DNA from: Opitutia bacterium
GTDB lineage: Bacteria; Verrucomicrobiota; Verrucomicrobiia; Opitutales; Opitutaceae
Direction: 5' to 3'
Assembly: GCA_947467625.1 (NCBI GenBank)
Contig: CANIJN010000022.1
Coordinates: 1-35,802 of the forward strand
Length of the DNA: 35,802 nucleotides
Shown: positions 1-7,941 of the stretch, piece after piece
Layout of the letters: every line of letters starts with the position of its first letter
Numbering within the stretch: the first letter of the stretch is position 1
The notes under the pieces: generated by a model
What the model was told of the DNA's origin: nothing
Databases searched by the model: none
The model's input: only the letters and a program-made list of their open reading frames with translations
Made by a program: the position numbers and the translations under genes

Positions 1-20
1 GGCCAGCGACGCCCCTACGC

Positions 21-1355
21 TTAGGCGATCTGCGGAACCTCAAAATTCTTCCGATACTCGCGGGTGAGCTGAGGATTGAGCGCTTGGTCCATGAAACGTT
101 CCGTCTTCGGATCGAAGGCGAGTGAACGACCGGCGCGAAACGCGATATTGCCGAGGTGACAGTGCACGCACGATTGGTGCGCTTCGAGCGGTGACATCGG
201 GAGATCGGCCGGTTTGCGCGATCGCACTGCCGCGAAGAAACGCTGCCACTTATCGCCCTTGGGAGGCTTCGGCGCGTTCTCCGGAATCGCGATGGCTTCG
301 CGTTCGCCACCCTTGTTTTCCTTGTAGGAGAAAAAACCTTTTCCGCGCACATAAAAGCCCTTCGTACCGAAGAAACTATTACCGCAATTGCCGCCCATCG
401 CTTCCTCGAATGAACCGAGGTTGCGCACTTGGAACGTCATGATCGAACCGTCCGCGTAGGAGAACGTCGTCGCCTGCGTGTTAGGTGCTTGGCCATCGTC
501 CTCCAAGCCGAAGCGTCCACCCGCGCTGTGCACGCTCGTCGGCAGGCCGCGGTTGTGGCCCCAGCACGCGATGTCCATCTCGTGCACCCCTTGGTTTCCG
601 ATCTCCCCGTTGCCGTATTCCCAGAAGTAGTGCCAATCGTAGTGGACGAAGAGCCCGGGCTTTTTCCGGTCTTTGTTCACGAGGAACGCACGCTCTTTCG
701 CCGGCCCCTGCCACAGCGACCAATCGAGACTCTCCGGCACTGCACCCGGCACCCCGTGGCCGATCGATCCACGGTTGCCGTTTTTGTAAACGTAGCCACG
801 CGACTCGACGATCTTCCCGATGAACCCGTCGTGCATCAGTTTCATGTCGCGGATCAACGTACCATTCGAGCGGCTTTGCGTGCCGTGCTGCACGATCCGG
901 CCAAACTTCGCCGCCGCCGCGACGACCTGCCGGCCCTCGTAGATATTGTGCGAGATCGGCTTTTCCACGTAGACGTCCTTGCCCGCCTGACACGCCCAGA
1001 CAGCCGCTAGCGAATGCCAATGGTTCGGCGTCGCGATCGTGACGGCATCAATGTCTTTATCCTGCATCGCATCGCGCATGTCCTTGTAAAGCTTCGGCTC
1101 CTTGCCCTGCGCGGCTTTCACCAACGCGGCCCCTTTCGCGCGGACGTTGGCGTCAACATCGCAGAGCGCGACATATTCCGCCTCACCCTTCATCGCGAGG
1201 ATGTCCTTGATGTGGCTACCGCCTTGGCCGTTGAAACCAATCGTGCAAACCCGGATACGGTTGTTGGCACCGATGACGGTGCCCTGCGCTTTCATGCCGC
1301 CAACGATAACCGCTGCTGCGGTCGTGCCGAGAAACTGTCTGCGTGTGTAGTTCAT
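21..1355 (-). CDS. Tat-exported Gfo/Idh/MocA-family oxidoreductase
   Basis: A 444-residue NAD(P)-dependent sugar or inositol dehydrogenase-like protein; the substrate cannot be read from sequence. The N-terminus carries a twin-arginine signal (TRRQFLG, residues 4-10) followed by an Ala/Val/Gly-rich stretch, so it is probably exported folded. A Rossmann dinucleotide loop follows (TIGFNGQGGSHI, about 38-49). The family EKP motif is at residues 131-133 (VEKPISHN), with the lysine expected in the active site, and a GNGEIGNQGVHEMDIACWGH block lies in the C-terminal domain. Length and the Tat leader match the large paralogous set of secreted GFO/IDH/MocA proteins in Verrucomicrobiota and Planctomycetota. 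It lies 109 bp downstream of a secreted pectate lyase on the same strand, so joint transcription and a role in processing oxidised sugars are plausible but inferred. The ATG start gives an intact Tat leader; no good Shine-Dalgarno is visible. Confidence 0.9.
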   Translation of the reverse strand: MNYTRRQFLGTTAAAVIVGGMKAQGTVIGANNRIRVCTIGFNGQGGSHIKDILAMKGEAEYVALCDVDANVRAKGAALVKAAQGKEPKLYKDMRDAMQDKDIDAVTIATPNHWHSLAAVWACQAGKDVYVEKPISHNIYEGRQVVAAAAKFGRIVQHGTQSRSNGTLIRDMKLMHDGFIGKIVESRGYVYKNGNRGSIGHGVPGAVPESLDWSLWQGPAKERAFLVNKDRKKPGLFVHYDWHYFWEYGNGEIGNQGVHEMDIACWGHNRGLPTSVHSAGGRFGLEDDGQAPNTQATTFSYADGSIMTFQVRNLGSFEEAMGGNCGNSFFGTKGFYVRGKGFFSYKENKGGEREAIAIPENAPKPPKGDKWQRFFAAVRSRKPADLPMSPLEAHQSCVHCHLGNIAFRAGRSLAFDPKTERFMDQALNPQLTREYRKNFEVPQIA

Positions 1356-1464
1356 GATGATTTATTTATTTCAGGTAGGGCTGCCGCTCGTCGGCGCGCC
1401 GTCATAAAAATGACGTGCGACGCGAAGCGGCCCGGCGGCGAGCGCCGGACTTCCGATTGGGGGT

Positions 1465-3126
1465 TTAGGGTTCTGAGGTTAAAACGAGTGAGTTGAGGTA
1501 ACGTTCGAGATTCGAATAGCCGCCGGGCGTCGTGGAGCGGGGTCCGTCGGCGGGGTCCTGGGGGTTCAAGCCGTGCGCCTGCTCCCAAACATCCGGCACA
1601 CCGTCGTGATCAGTGTCAACCGGCGCGGGCAACGACCGCAGCTCCGGCCAACCGCCGACATCTTTCTGCGAGTCAATAATCCCCTTGCCGCCGCCCTTGT
1701 AGCTCGCGCCAAACGTTGCCGTGCCCGTGCGGATCTCCTCCACGACGCGCCGATCCACCGCATCGCGCACGAGCGATGCGCCCGCCTGCGCCAGCACGAG
1801 GCCGTAGGCCACCTCGGCCGATTGGGTCGTCACTGGCGCGACCACAAACGGGCGATCCACGCGCAAGGTTTTCTCCGTGGCCTCGCCGTCGGGCGCGAAG
1901 TTAATCCCACCGTTCCAATTGTCGGCGCTGATCGCCCGAAAGCCCGCGACAAAATTTCCCACCGCAAACATTTTTCCGCGCGGATCCTTCTGTAGAAAAA
2001 TCCGTCCGCGCACTTTGTCGTCCGTGGCCGGGCCAGACTTGTAGTAATTATTGATCCAATTCCGCGGCCAGAGTTCACCGCCGTAGGCACTGTTGAAGCC
2101 CCAGTTGTAAATCACGTTGTTGCGGTAATCCATCAGGCCCGAGTCAACGTTACCTGACGCGCGCGGATTCCGACTCGAGTGGTGCGCGAGGATATTATGA
2201 TGCCACGAACCGCCCGGCCCGCCCCACAAACCGCCGTAGCCGTGGTTACCTTTCTTGTGAAGCGAATGGTAAAGACTCTCGCTGACGAGGCACCATTGCA
2301 CCGTGAGGTTGGCGGCCTTGTTGATGGAAAAAGTCTCGTCCACACCCCAGCTCGCCGAACAGTGGTCGACCACGATATGGCTCCCGGCACCCCCGAAAGC
2401 GTCCTGCTCCTTCCCTTTTTCATCCCCCGGACGGAAACGTAGATAACGCATGATCACCTGCGAGGTGTCGAAGTTGACCTGATAATTCTTGATGCAGATA
2501 CCGTCTCCCGGTGCCGTCTGCCCAGCGATAGTAAGATACGGCTCACGAATCTTCAGCTCCGACTCGAGCGCGATCGTGCCCGACACCCGAAACACGACAG
2601 TGCGTGGGCCCTTCGCGCTCACTGCCGCCCGAAAACTTCCCGGACCGGCGTCGTGGAGATTCGTGACCTCAATCACTTTTCCTCCGCGACCACCCACCGT
2701 GTATTTCCCAAAGCCCTCGACCCCCGGAAACGCGGGCGCATGACTGGGTCGCAGATTGCGCAGCGTGACTGACCGCGCCTGGGCGTCATAGCTCACATCG
2801 CCGAGCCAGCCATCCGGTAAAATTACGCGGTCGAACGTGCCCTCGAGCGACTCGACCCCCGGACCGATGAAGGAAAATACCGACGCTTCGTGCGGCTGAA
2901 TGCGTCCCGTAAAACGCACCTCCAAGGCCCCCGCCAAACGCACCCGTCCGCCCGTCACCGGACGCAGCACTTCATGGTCGTTCACCTCCATGACGGTTAC
3001 CGCCGGCGTCTGAGCGGCCGACATCCCCCGATTCGCCGAGAAAGCCACCACCACCAGCCCAAACAATCCGCGCGCCCACCCCGGCAACCCAATTTTCGGC
3101 AGGGAAAAGGAGGGCGCGATGGTCAT
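1465..3126 (-). CDS. Secreted pectate lyase-like protein (PL1 type, beta-helix)
   Basis: A 553-residue secreted polysaccharide lyase-like protein, expected to cleave polygalacturonate or a related uronate polymer by beta-elimination. A signal peptide is visible (basic start, hydrophobic LFGLVVVAFSA near residue 21, Ala-rich cleavage region near 37-38). About 90 residues of beta-rich sequence follow. The right-handed beta-helix lyase core starts near residue 132 (FPGVEGFGKYTVGGRGG) and includes SHIVVDHCSASWGVDETFS, typical of Bacteroidota/Verrucomicrobiota PL1-like enzymes. The C-terminus has a calcium-binding-type DTDHDGVPDVWE loop (about 504-515), as in thrombospondin-type-3-like or dockerin-like extensions that often end secreted enzymes. 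It follows a LuxR-type regulator and precedes an exported oxidoreductase on the same strand. Exact substrate and catalytic residues are not assigned. Confidence 0.88.
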   Translation of the reverse strand: MTIAPSFSLPKIGLPGWARGLFGLVVVAFSANRGMSAAQTPAVTVMEVNDHEVLRPVTGGRVRLAGALEVRFTGRIQPHEASVFSFIGPGVESLEGTFDRVILPDGWLGDVSYDAQARSVTLRNLRPSHAPAFPGVEGFGKYTVGGRGGKVIEVTNLHDAGPGSFRAAVSAKGPRTVVFRVSGTIALESELKIREPYLTIAGQTAPGDGICIKNYQVNFDTSQVIMRYLRFRPGDEKGKEQDAFGGAGSHIVVDHCSASWGVDETFSINKAANLTVQWCLVSESLYHSLHKKGNHGYGGLWGGPGGSWHHNILAHHSSRNPRASGNVDSGLMDYRNNVIYNWGFNSAYGGELWPRNWINNYYKSGPATDDKVRGRIFLQKDPRGKMFAVGNFVAGFRAISADNWNGGINFAPDGEATEKTLRVDRPFVVAPVTTQSAEVAYGLVLAQAGASLVRDAVDRRVVEEIRTGTATFGASYKGGGKGIIDSQKDVGGWPELRSLPAPVDTDHDGVPDVWEQAHGLNPQDPADGPRSTTPGGYSNLERYLNSLVLTSEP

Positions 3127-3251
3127 GGGAGCAACGGGTGAAACGCGCGCCGCAGCGCAGAGGGGTTAGGCACACCCTACCATAGCAGGAAACATCCGCT
3201 CGCACATGGGACCAAGGTCGCAAACCACGTCGCCCGATCCTTCACCCGCAC

Positions 3252-4475
3252 TCACCGCAACCGCACCATCAACTGGTTCCGCCCGTTCACGCCGAGCTTC
3301 TTAAAGATCGAAGTCAGCTGCCCCTTCACGGTTTTAACACTCTTCCGGAGTCGCCGCGCGATCTCCTCATTGTCGAGTCCGGCGCTCACCTGTCGGGCGA
3401 TCTCGCGTTCGGCCACCGTGAGCTGCCCGAGCAGGGAATGCGCCGGCAACTGGTCGAGCGCCGGCATGGCCGCGTGATTCTCGAGATAGACAATAAATCC
3501 GGGATACGCAGTCCTCACGTGCTCCTCCACGTGCAACCGGATCGTCGCCGTGAACCCGACCTGCGTGGGCTGACTAACCTTGGTGGCTCCGCCCGGGTGT
3601 CGCTTACCCATCGATTGGTGCTCCAACCACTCGGCCTTCAACGCCGCACACGCCTGCACAATCTCCGCCGGCGGCGCAAACACCGCTCGCGGCTGATACG
3701 CCCGCGCCTTCGCCGGACCAAAATTCCACAGCGCACACTGTTCGAGCCCCGCCTGGTTCACATAGAGCGACTTCATTTCCCAGTTCAGAAAGAGCAGCGC
3801 AAACGGCAGGTGATGGTTAAATGCCTCGAGCCACCGGCGTCGCGCGCGTTCCTCCTCGGAGGCGAGCAGCCGATGGAGCACCGTATCGATATGCGGATAC
3901 ACCGCTTCAAGCAAAGCGACTTCCTTCGCCGTAAAGTCACCCTGCTTGGCCGTGCGCCGAATCGCGATCTGCGATCCCACGCGATCACCCCGCCAATAGA
4001 GCGCGACGGCGAGATGGTGCCACCCGAAGGGTTCGAGAAATTCTTTAAAAAACGCCGAGCGCCGTAACTCGCTCTGGTCCGGAACCACATCCGACAGCCG
4101 GTAGATTTTGATCTTCTTCGGCTGAGCGAGGACGAAGCGCGGGGTCATGTCCACTTGCCGCCGGTTTTGAAACCACTTCGTCGGCCGCTGGGCGTTGGGC
4201 GTCGCGAGGATTTCCGTTGCCTGCCAGGAGGTCTCGAAGTCGAGGAAGTTGAGATAGACGATCAGCGCGTCATAGGGAATCGTCGCGCCCAGCAAGGCCT
4301 GCAACGCCGTCCAAAATTGCGGAATGTCGTTCGCCGCGTGCAACCGTAACAATCGCGAGTCGATCCCCGCCGAGCCGTGGAGCAGCCCCCCTGGGCGCTC
4401 GCGCTTACCCTTCGACGACTCCGGTCTCTGACCGCGCGGCACGCCGGTGAGCGAGGTATGAAAGGCGTTCTTCAT
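3252..4475 (-). CDS. LuxR-family HTH transcriptional regulator
   Basis: A 407-residue DNA-binding regulator. The last 60 or so residues form a GerE/LuxR helix-turn-helix: LTVAEREIARQVSAGLDNEE, then IARRLRKSVKTVKGQLTSIF and KKLGVNGRNQLM. These match the family pattern of a TxxE start, an EIA..L helix, a KTVK recognition helix and a KLGV..R end. The upstream 330 residues are poorly conserved to the eye; residues 40-200 look like a GAF-type sensor and residues 200-300 like a PAS-type segment, both inference. There is no receiver domain with a phospho-acceptor Asp, so this is not a classical response regulator. The pectate lyase starts 125 bp downstream on the same strand, which makes it a candidate regulator of that gene. 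The ATG start is the first in frame; the first 30 residues are basic and low-complexity, so the true start could be later. Confidence 0.85.
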   Translation of the reverse strand: MKNAFHTSLTGVPRGQRPESSKGKRERPGGLLHGSAGIDSRLLRLHAANDIPQFWTALQALLGATIPYDALIVYLNFLDFETSWQATEILATPNAQRPTKWFQNRRQVDMTPRFVLAQPKKIKIYRLSDVVPDQSELRRSAFFKEFLEPFGWHHLAVALYWRGDRVGSQIAIRRTAKQGDFTAKEVALLEAVYPHIDTVLHRLLASEEERARRRWLEAFNHHLPFALLFLNWEMKSLYVNQAGLEQCALWNFGPAKARAYQPRAVFAPPAEIVQACAALKAEWLEHQSMGKRHPGGATKVSQPTQVGFTATIRLHVEEHVRTAYPGFIVYLENHAAMPALDQLPAHSLLGQLTVAEREIARQVSAGLDNEEIARRLRKSVKTVKGQLTSIFKKLGVNGRNQLMVRLR

Positions 4476-4596
4476 GAGGGGCCCTCGTTGTCGGCCAATT
4501 CAATCCGCCGCGCAACTCCGCAGCTTCCACTCACTCGCCGGCGGACGGATCTCCCGGTTGACGGTTTCCAGAGAGACCCCGCGTCCGACGGACCGG

Positions 4597-4647
4597 CGAC
4601 ACTCGTGTCGACGTGCGTTTGGCGGAACGGCGGTTTCCCCACCGCCG
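4597..4647. repeat. Paired intergenic inverted repeats, possible dispersed element
   Basis: Two inverted repeats lie close together. CGACAC-tc-GTGTCG is at 4597-4610. A 7-bp stem CGGCGGT / ACCGCCG encloses a 6-base loop at 4628-4647. The arrangement of short GC-rich palindromes between genes resembles REP/BIME-type dispersed elements. No second copy occurs in this window, so dispersal is untested. A terminator is unlikely because no T-run follows on either strand. Confidence 0.4.
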
Positions 4648-4892
4648 CTCCTTCGGAGGCAAACCGGGCGCTTACAAAGAGCCCATCCATTCTCAGTCGC
4701 CCCCTGAGCCGGCAATCAGGAGCTGCGGCCAACCATCTGCGCCTGGCTCCGCCGCCACGCCGCACCGACCGTTGCGCGGCACATCCGGCTCGATGACGCT
4801 TCGCTCATGCATTGCACACGCGCTTCGTAGCGGAAAAATACTTACAGCGGAGCGAGCGAGATGACGCCGTAAACCCACCTTCGCCCGCCGCC

Positions 4893-4915
4893 GCGCCCGG
4901 TTCACGGCCGGGCGC
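4893..4915 (-). terminator. GC-rich hairpin just after the ATP-grasp-like gene
   Basis: An 8-bp perfect stem (GCGCCCGG / CCGGGCGC) with a 7-base loop lies 3 bp beyond the stop codon of the minus-strand gene ending at 4919. There is no T-tract, so it may act as an RNA 3' end stabiliser or factor-dependent site, not a true intrinsic terminator. Confidence 0.3.
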
Positions 4916-4918
4916 TGG

Positions 4919-6385
4919 TCACGCAGGGACGATGCAGCACGGGAGCAGTGCGGCGTCGGTCATGCCGTGGATGATTTTCTTGTCGGGCGGACAGAATGTC
5001 GCGAGCGCACCCGACAACTGAGCGCGACCGCCGATCACGAAATAATAAGGGCAGAGTCGGAGGCGTCCGGCCTTGATGGCGGCTGGGACCGGCGCTGAAC
5101 CTACCGCCGCCCGCGGGTCGAAGAGAGGATGCTCAAGGCGTTGCGGTTTCTTGTAGGCTTGCAGCACATGAAGATTCGTCGGCGCGAGTGCGATGGCGTG
5201 GGCGACACCGGCCTGCCACTCTTCCCGCGAGCAATCACTGCCCAGCACGACACTACGCGCGCCCCAAGCGGTCTCATGGTAGCCGCTGATCTTGATGATG
5301 AGATCGCGTTCCTTTTGCGACGCTCCTACGAGGTCGCGCCAATCGCTGAGCGAACGCCCGCCGACACGCGGTCCGTCAAGCACCGCCCCCGGCGGCAACG
5401 GCGCCGGATCAATCACCCACGAGGGCGGGATCAACGCCCGCAGTAGTTTCAGCGAGGGACCGCTCAGCGCCTCCGCCCAGTAGTCGTGCAACCGGTAATG
5501 ATGGAAGAGCGCGAGGGTGAGTTTCTCCTCTTGGAATGGCCGCATTGGCGGCGCAATGGCGACCTCTCCGGCCCGCCAAGATTCGAAAATAAATTTCTCG
5601 GTGCGGATGTTCGCGAGGTCGAAGAGTTCGAAGAACCGATAGATAATATCGATTTTCTCCGGGTTCCCGTCTGAGTCGTAGAACAGCGAGTTCTCGAGCG
5701 GAAAAATATCCTCGGGCCGCAGGCAAAAAACCCTCTTACCCAGCAACTGCAGCTGGTGCGCCAGCCACTCCATCTCGGGCCGATAGGTCCCGGCTTCGTC
5801 GCTCACAATCAGGGCGATCAATGGATTGGGTACACCGGGCCGCAGTCCGGTCAGCGAGGCGTAAAAATTCCGGATCATCACATCGCCGGCGCCGAGGATC
5901 GCACCTGTCCCGCTCCCGTTGGAATAGAGGCGGTTTAGAAACGCCGTCAGCCCAATGCCACCGGGGACAGAATCCAATTCGGTCAGCACGAAGCCTTCGT
6001 CCGTGAGCAACAGATCCGGTCGCAACACCGTCGGAAACACCCCGCGATTGTGTGGATCCCGCGCATGCTCGACCAGCGCCGCTGGCTTGCCGCGATCTAG
6101 GTAGTCGGCGACCCACGGTGCGAGCAGCGGCTTGTTGCGCAGGAGGTTTTTTCCGGCCACCGAACGCAGGTAGAGCGTCTCCAGTGCTTGGTGAAACTCG
6201 AGACACGCCGCACCGATGGCTTCAAGTTGGGCGACTTGCTCCAGCGTAAGCGGCCAGGCATCGGGCGAAAGCTGCCAAGTCTTGTCCTCGAACAACGGTT
6301 TCCCGGCCAACGTGGAGCGGATGTGTTCGTAGGTCAGAGGCATACCGGGAGGGAGCATGACGAGGCCCGAGGTTCTAATCGCCAA
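4919..6385 (-). CDS. Circularly permuted ATP-grasp-like ligase of unknown substrate
   Basis: A 488-residue protein not assignable to a named enzyme. Several blocks resemble the circularly permuted ATP-grasp family (glutathionylspermidine-synthase-like and CP_ATPgrasp groups). These are a LRPDLLLTDEGFVLTELDS segment with GGIGLT after it (about residues 121-146); DLIIKISGYHETAWGARSVV then LGSDCSREEW, which parallels the nucleotide-binding K..GYGG.GV.LG...S.EEW block; LHVLQAYKKP, paralleling the 'VQE' strand; and a C-terminal YYFVIGGRAQLSGALATF. Such enzymes join a carboxylate to an amine through an acyl-phosphate. The usual partners of CP_ATPgrasp genes (alpha-E domain protein, transglutaminase) are absent here, so the substrate is unknown. 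The reading frame opens with TTG at 6385; an ATG at 6358 is an alternative, giving a protein nine residues shorter. A GGAGG at 6405-6409 is rather far from either. Confidence 0.65.
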   Translation of the reverse strand: MAIRTSGLVMLPPGMPLTYEHIRSTLAGKPLFEDKTWQLSPDAWPLTLEQVAQLEAIGAACLEFHQALETLYLRSVAGKNLLRNKPLLAPWVADYLDRGKPAALVEHARDPHNRGVFPTVLRPDLLLTDEGFVLTELDSVPGGIGLTAFLNRLYSNGSGTGAILGAGDVMIRNFYASLTGLRPGVPNPLIALIVSDEAGTYRPEMEWLAHQLQLLGKRVFCLRPEDIFPLENSLFYDSDGNPEKIDIIYRFFELFDLANIRTEKFIFESWRAGEVAIAPPMRPFQEEKLTLALFHHYRLHDYWAEALSGPSLKLLRALIPPSWVIDPAPLPPGAVLDGPRVGGRSLSDWRDLVGASQKERDLIIKISGYHETAWGARSVVLGSDCSREEWQAGVAHAIALAPTNLHVLQAYKKPQRLEHPLFDPRAAVGSAPVPAAIKAGRLRLCPYYFVIGGRAQLSGALATFCPPDKKIIHGMTDAALLPCCIVPA

Positions 6386-6479
6386 CGACGGGGAACAAAA
6401 GAAACCTCCGCAATGCCGTCCGAGTCGCTGGGGAGCTTCCTAGAACATGAGGCATAGGTCATTGCGGTGCTCCGGCCGC

Positions 6480-7623
6480 TTACTCGTCCATCTGAATATC
6501 TTTATTCCGGTGGCGGGGACAGCCTGCCCGCAGCCACGCGTTGACAAAGCGGTCGAGATCACCGTCGAGCACACCCTGCGTATCACTTGTGCTGATGCCG
6601 GTGCGCAGGTCCTTCACCATCTGGTAAGGCTGGAGCACGTAACTGCGAATCTGCGCGCCGAAGCCGATTTCACCTTTTTCTCCGTAGAAACGGTCCATCT
6701 CCGCGCGCTGCTCATCCTGCCGTCGTTCGTAAATGCGAGCCTTCAGGACGACCATCGCAGTGGCCTTGTTCTTGATCTGCGAACGCTCGTTTTGGCAAAC
6801 AACCACGATGCCCGTCGGCGCGTGCGTCAGACGAACCGCGGAGTCGGTGGTATTGACGCCTTGACCGCCCTTGCCCGACGAACGGTAAACGTCAACTCGG
6901 AGGTCGTCTTCTTTGATCTCAATATCGATGTCCTCAGTGATCTCGGCGACGACGTCGATCGCGCAAAACGACGTATGCCGACGCTTGTTCGAATCGAACG
7001 GACTGATGCGGACGAGCCGATGCACGCCGCGCTCAGCCTTGGCGTAACCATAGGCATTTTCGCCTTTGATGAGAATCGTCGCCTTACTGATGCCGGCGGT
7101 GTCGCCCGGCTGCACATCCATGAGTTCGACGGAGAAATTCCGGCGCTCCGCCCAACGCGAATACATCCGAAAGAGAATATCGGCCCAGTCGTTCGACTCC
7201 GTGCCGCCCGCTCCGGCCTGAATCGAAAAAATGGCGTTATTGCGGTCGAACTGCCCAGTGAGGAAGGACGCGATCTCCAGTTCGTCCAACGCCGTCGTGA
7301 GCGCCGCGAGCGTGCCCTTAAGCTCGACGTCGTAGGCCTCCTGGGCGGCGCTGTCTTCGCCCGCCATGAGCTCCAGCATAACCCCGATATCGTCGATTTT
7401 CTTTTGATAGGCGACGACCGGAAGCACGGACTTCTTCAAGCCGTTGAGCTTGCCGATGTGTTTCTGGGCCCGCTCATTGCTGGTCCAAAAATCGGGAGCG
7501 CCCATCTGGGCGTCCATAGCCTCTATTTCACGTAACTTTTGATCGCAGTCAAAGAAACCTCCAGAGATGCCCCGAGCGCTTCTTGATGGATTCGATTTGG
7601 TTTAGATTTTCGGTGGAGACCAT
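6480..7623 (-). CDS. prfB: Peptide chain release factor 2, expressed by programmed +1 frameshift
   Basis: RF2 reads UAA and UGA stop codons and triggers peptide release on the ribosome. The main frame (7550 down to 6480) holds the SPF stop-recognition tripeptide ([11 protein letters not shown], near residue 207 of the full protein) and the universal GGQ ([14 protein letters not shown], near 252), close to the E. coli numbering. The first 24 codons lie in a different frame: ATG at 7623, ending [24 protein letters not shown], then an in-frame TGA at 7551-7549. Shifting +1 at CTT-TGA-C continues as [20 protein letters not shown], the conserved RF2 N-terminus. The full product is about 380 residues. 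The start is fixed because an in-frame TGA lies five codons before the ATG. A gene caller ignoring the shift would wrongly start at 7517. Confidence 0.96.
7549..7562 (-). promoter_or_regulatory. prfB: prfB programmed +1 frameshift site
   Basis: On the minus strand the sequence is GGAGG-TTT-CTT-TGA-C: an internal Shine-Dalgarno-like GGAGG (7558-7562), three bases, the slippery CTT codon (7554-7552) and the poorly terminating UGA-C context (7551-7548). This matches the established autoregulatory site of bacterial prfB: when RF2 is scarce the ribosome slips and makes more RF2. Spacing between the SD-like element and CTT equals the E. coli arrangement. Confidence 0.95.
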
Positions 7624-7941
7624 GGTGACGAGCGGTCATGGCCGCAAAGTGCGACCGAAGTCGCAAGGGCAAAATCGGCACGGCGCAAAACAGATTGATC
7701 GCGTGGCTCTGCCGTCCGCGGGTTTGGCTCGGCGGTCATTTCTTGAGGTCCTTTCGAAAAAACATTTCCGAACCCGGAGGATAGCAATAAGCCGAATTTC
7801 GGAACTGCCGCGATCAACCCGCTAGGGAAACAACCCATCGCATTCAAACGGCGGGCCGCCCCTTACTTCCAGCCCGTCCTTTCCTCCCCGAGGCGGATGA
7901 GGTCCACGGAAATTTTCTGCCGCTCGATCTCGCAAAATCCA
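7624..7941. other. 318-bp region upstream of prfB, with hairpin and possible small uORF
   Basis: This region separates the nuclease gene's 3' end from prfB. On the minus strand, TGCGAC-UUCG-GUCGCA (7650-7665) forms a 6-bp stem closed by a very stable cUUCGg tetraloop, 27 bases before the prfB start. A 45-codon minus-strand ORF begins at ATG 7739 with an AAGGA nine bases ahead and ends at TAA 7602, overlapping the prfB start by 22 bases. It has no recognisable protein character, so it may be chance or a leader ORF. No other gene is visible. Confidence 0.5.

Larger units (their letters stand above)
4476..4918. other. 443-bp intergenic region
   Basis: No convincing gene is present; the short ORFs crossing it are out of phase with any recognisable protein and overlap on both strands. 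It must hold the promoter of the minus-strand LuxR-type gene and the 3' end of the ATP-grasp-like gene's transcript. What can be seen is a pair of adjacent inverted repeats near 4597-4647 and a GC-rich hairpin at 4893-4915. No tRNA or ncRNA signature was recognised. Confidence 0.6.

Noticed and set aside
1400-1415. CGTCAT-aaaa-ATGACG hairpin between the pectate lyase and oxidoreductase genes
   Set aside because: Only 6 bp, no T-run on the transcribed strand; not enough to call a terminator or operator.
7872-7892. Minus-strand GGGGAGGAAAGGACGGGCT resembles the conserved GAGGAAAGUCCGGGCU of RNase P RNA
   Set aside because: The match breaks at the invariant GUCC, and the other universal RNase P segments (such as ACAGAGAG and the 3' pairing partner) are absent in the following 250 bases.
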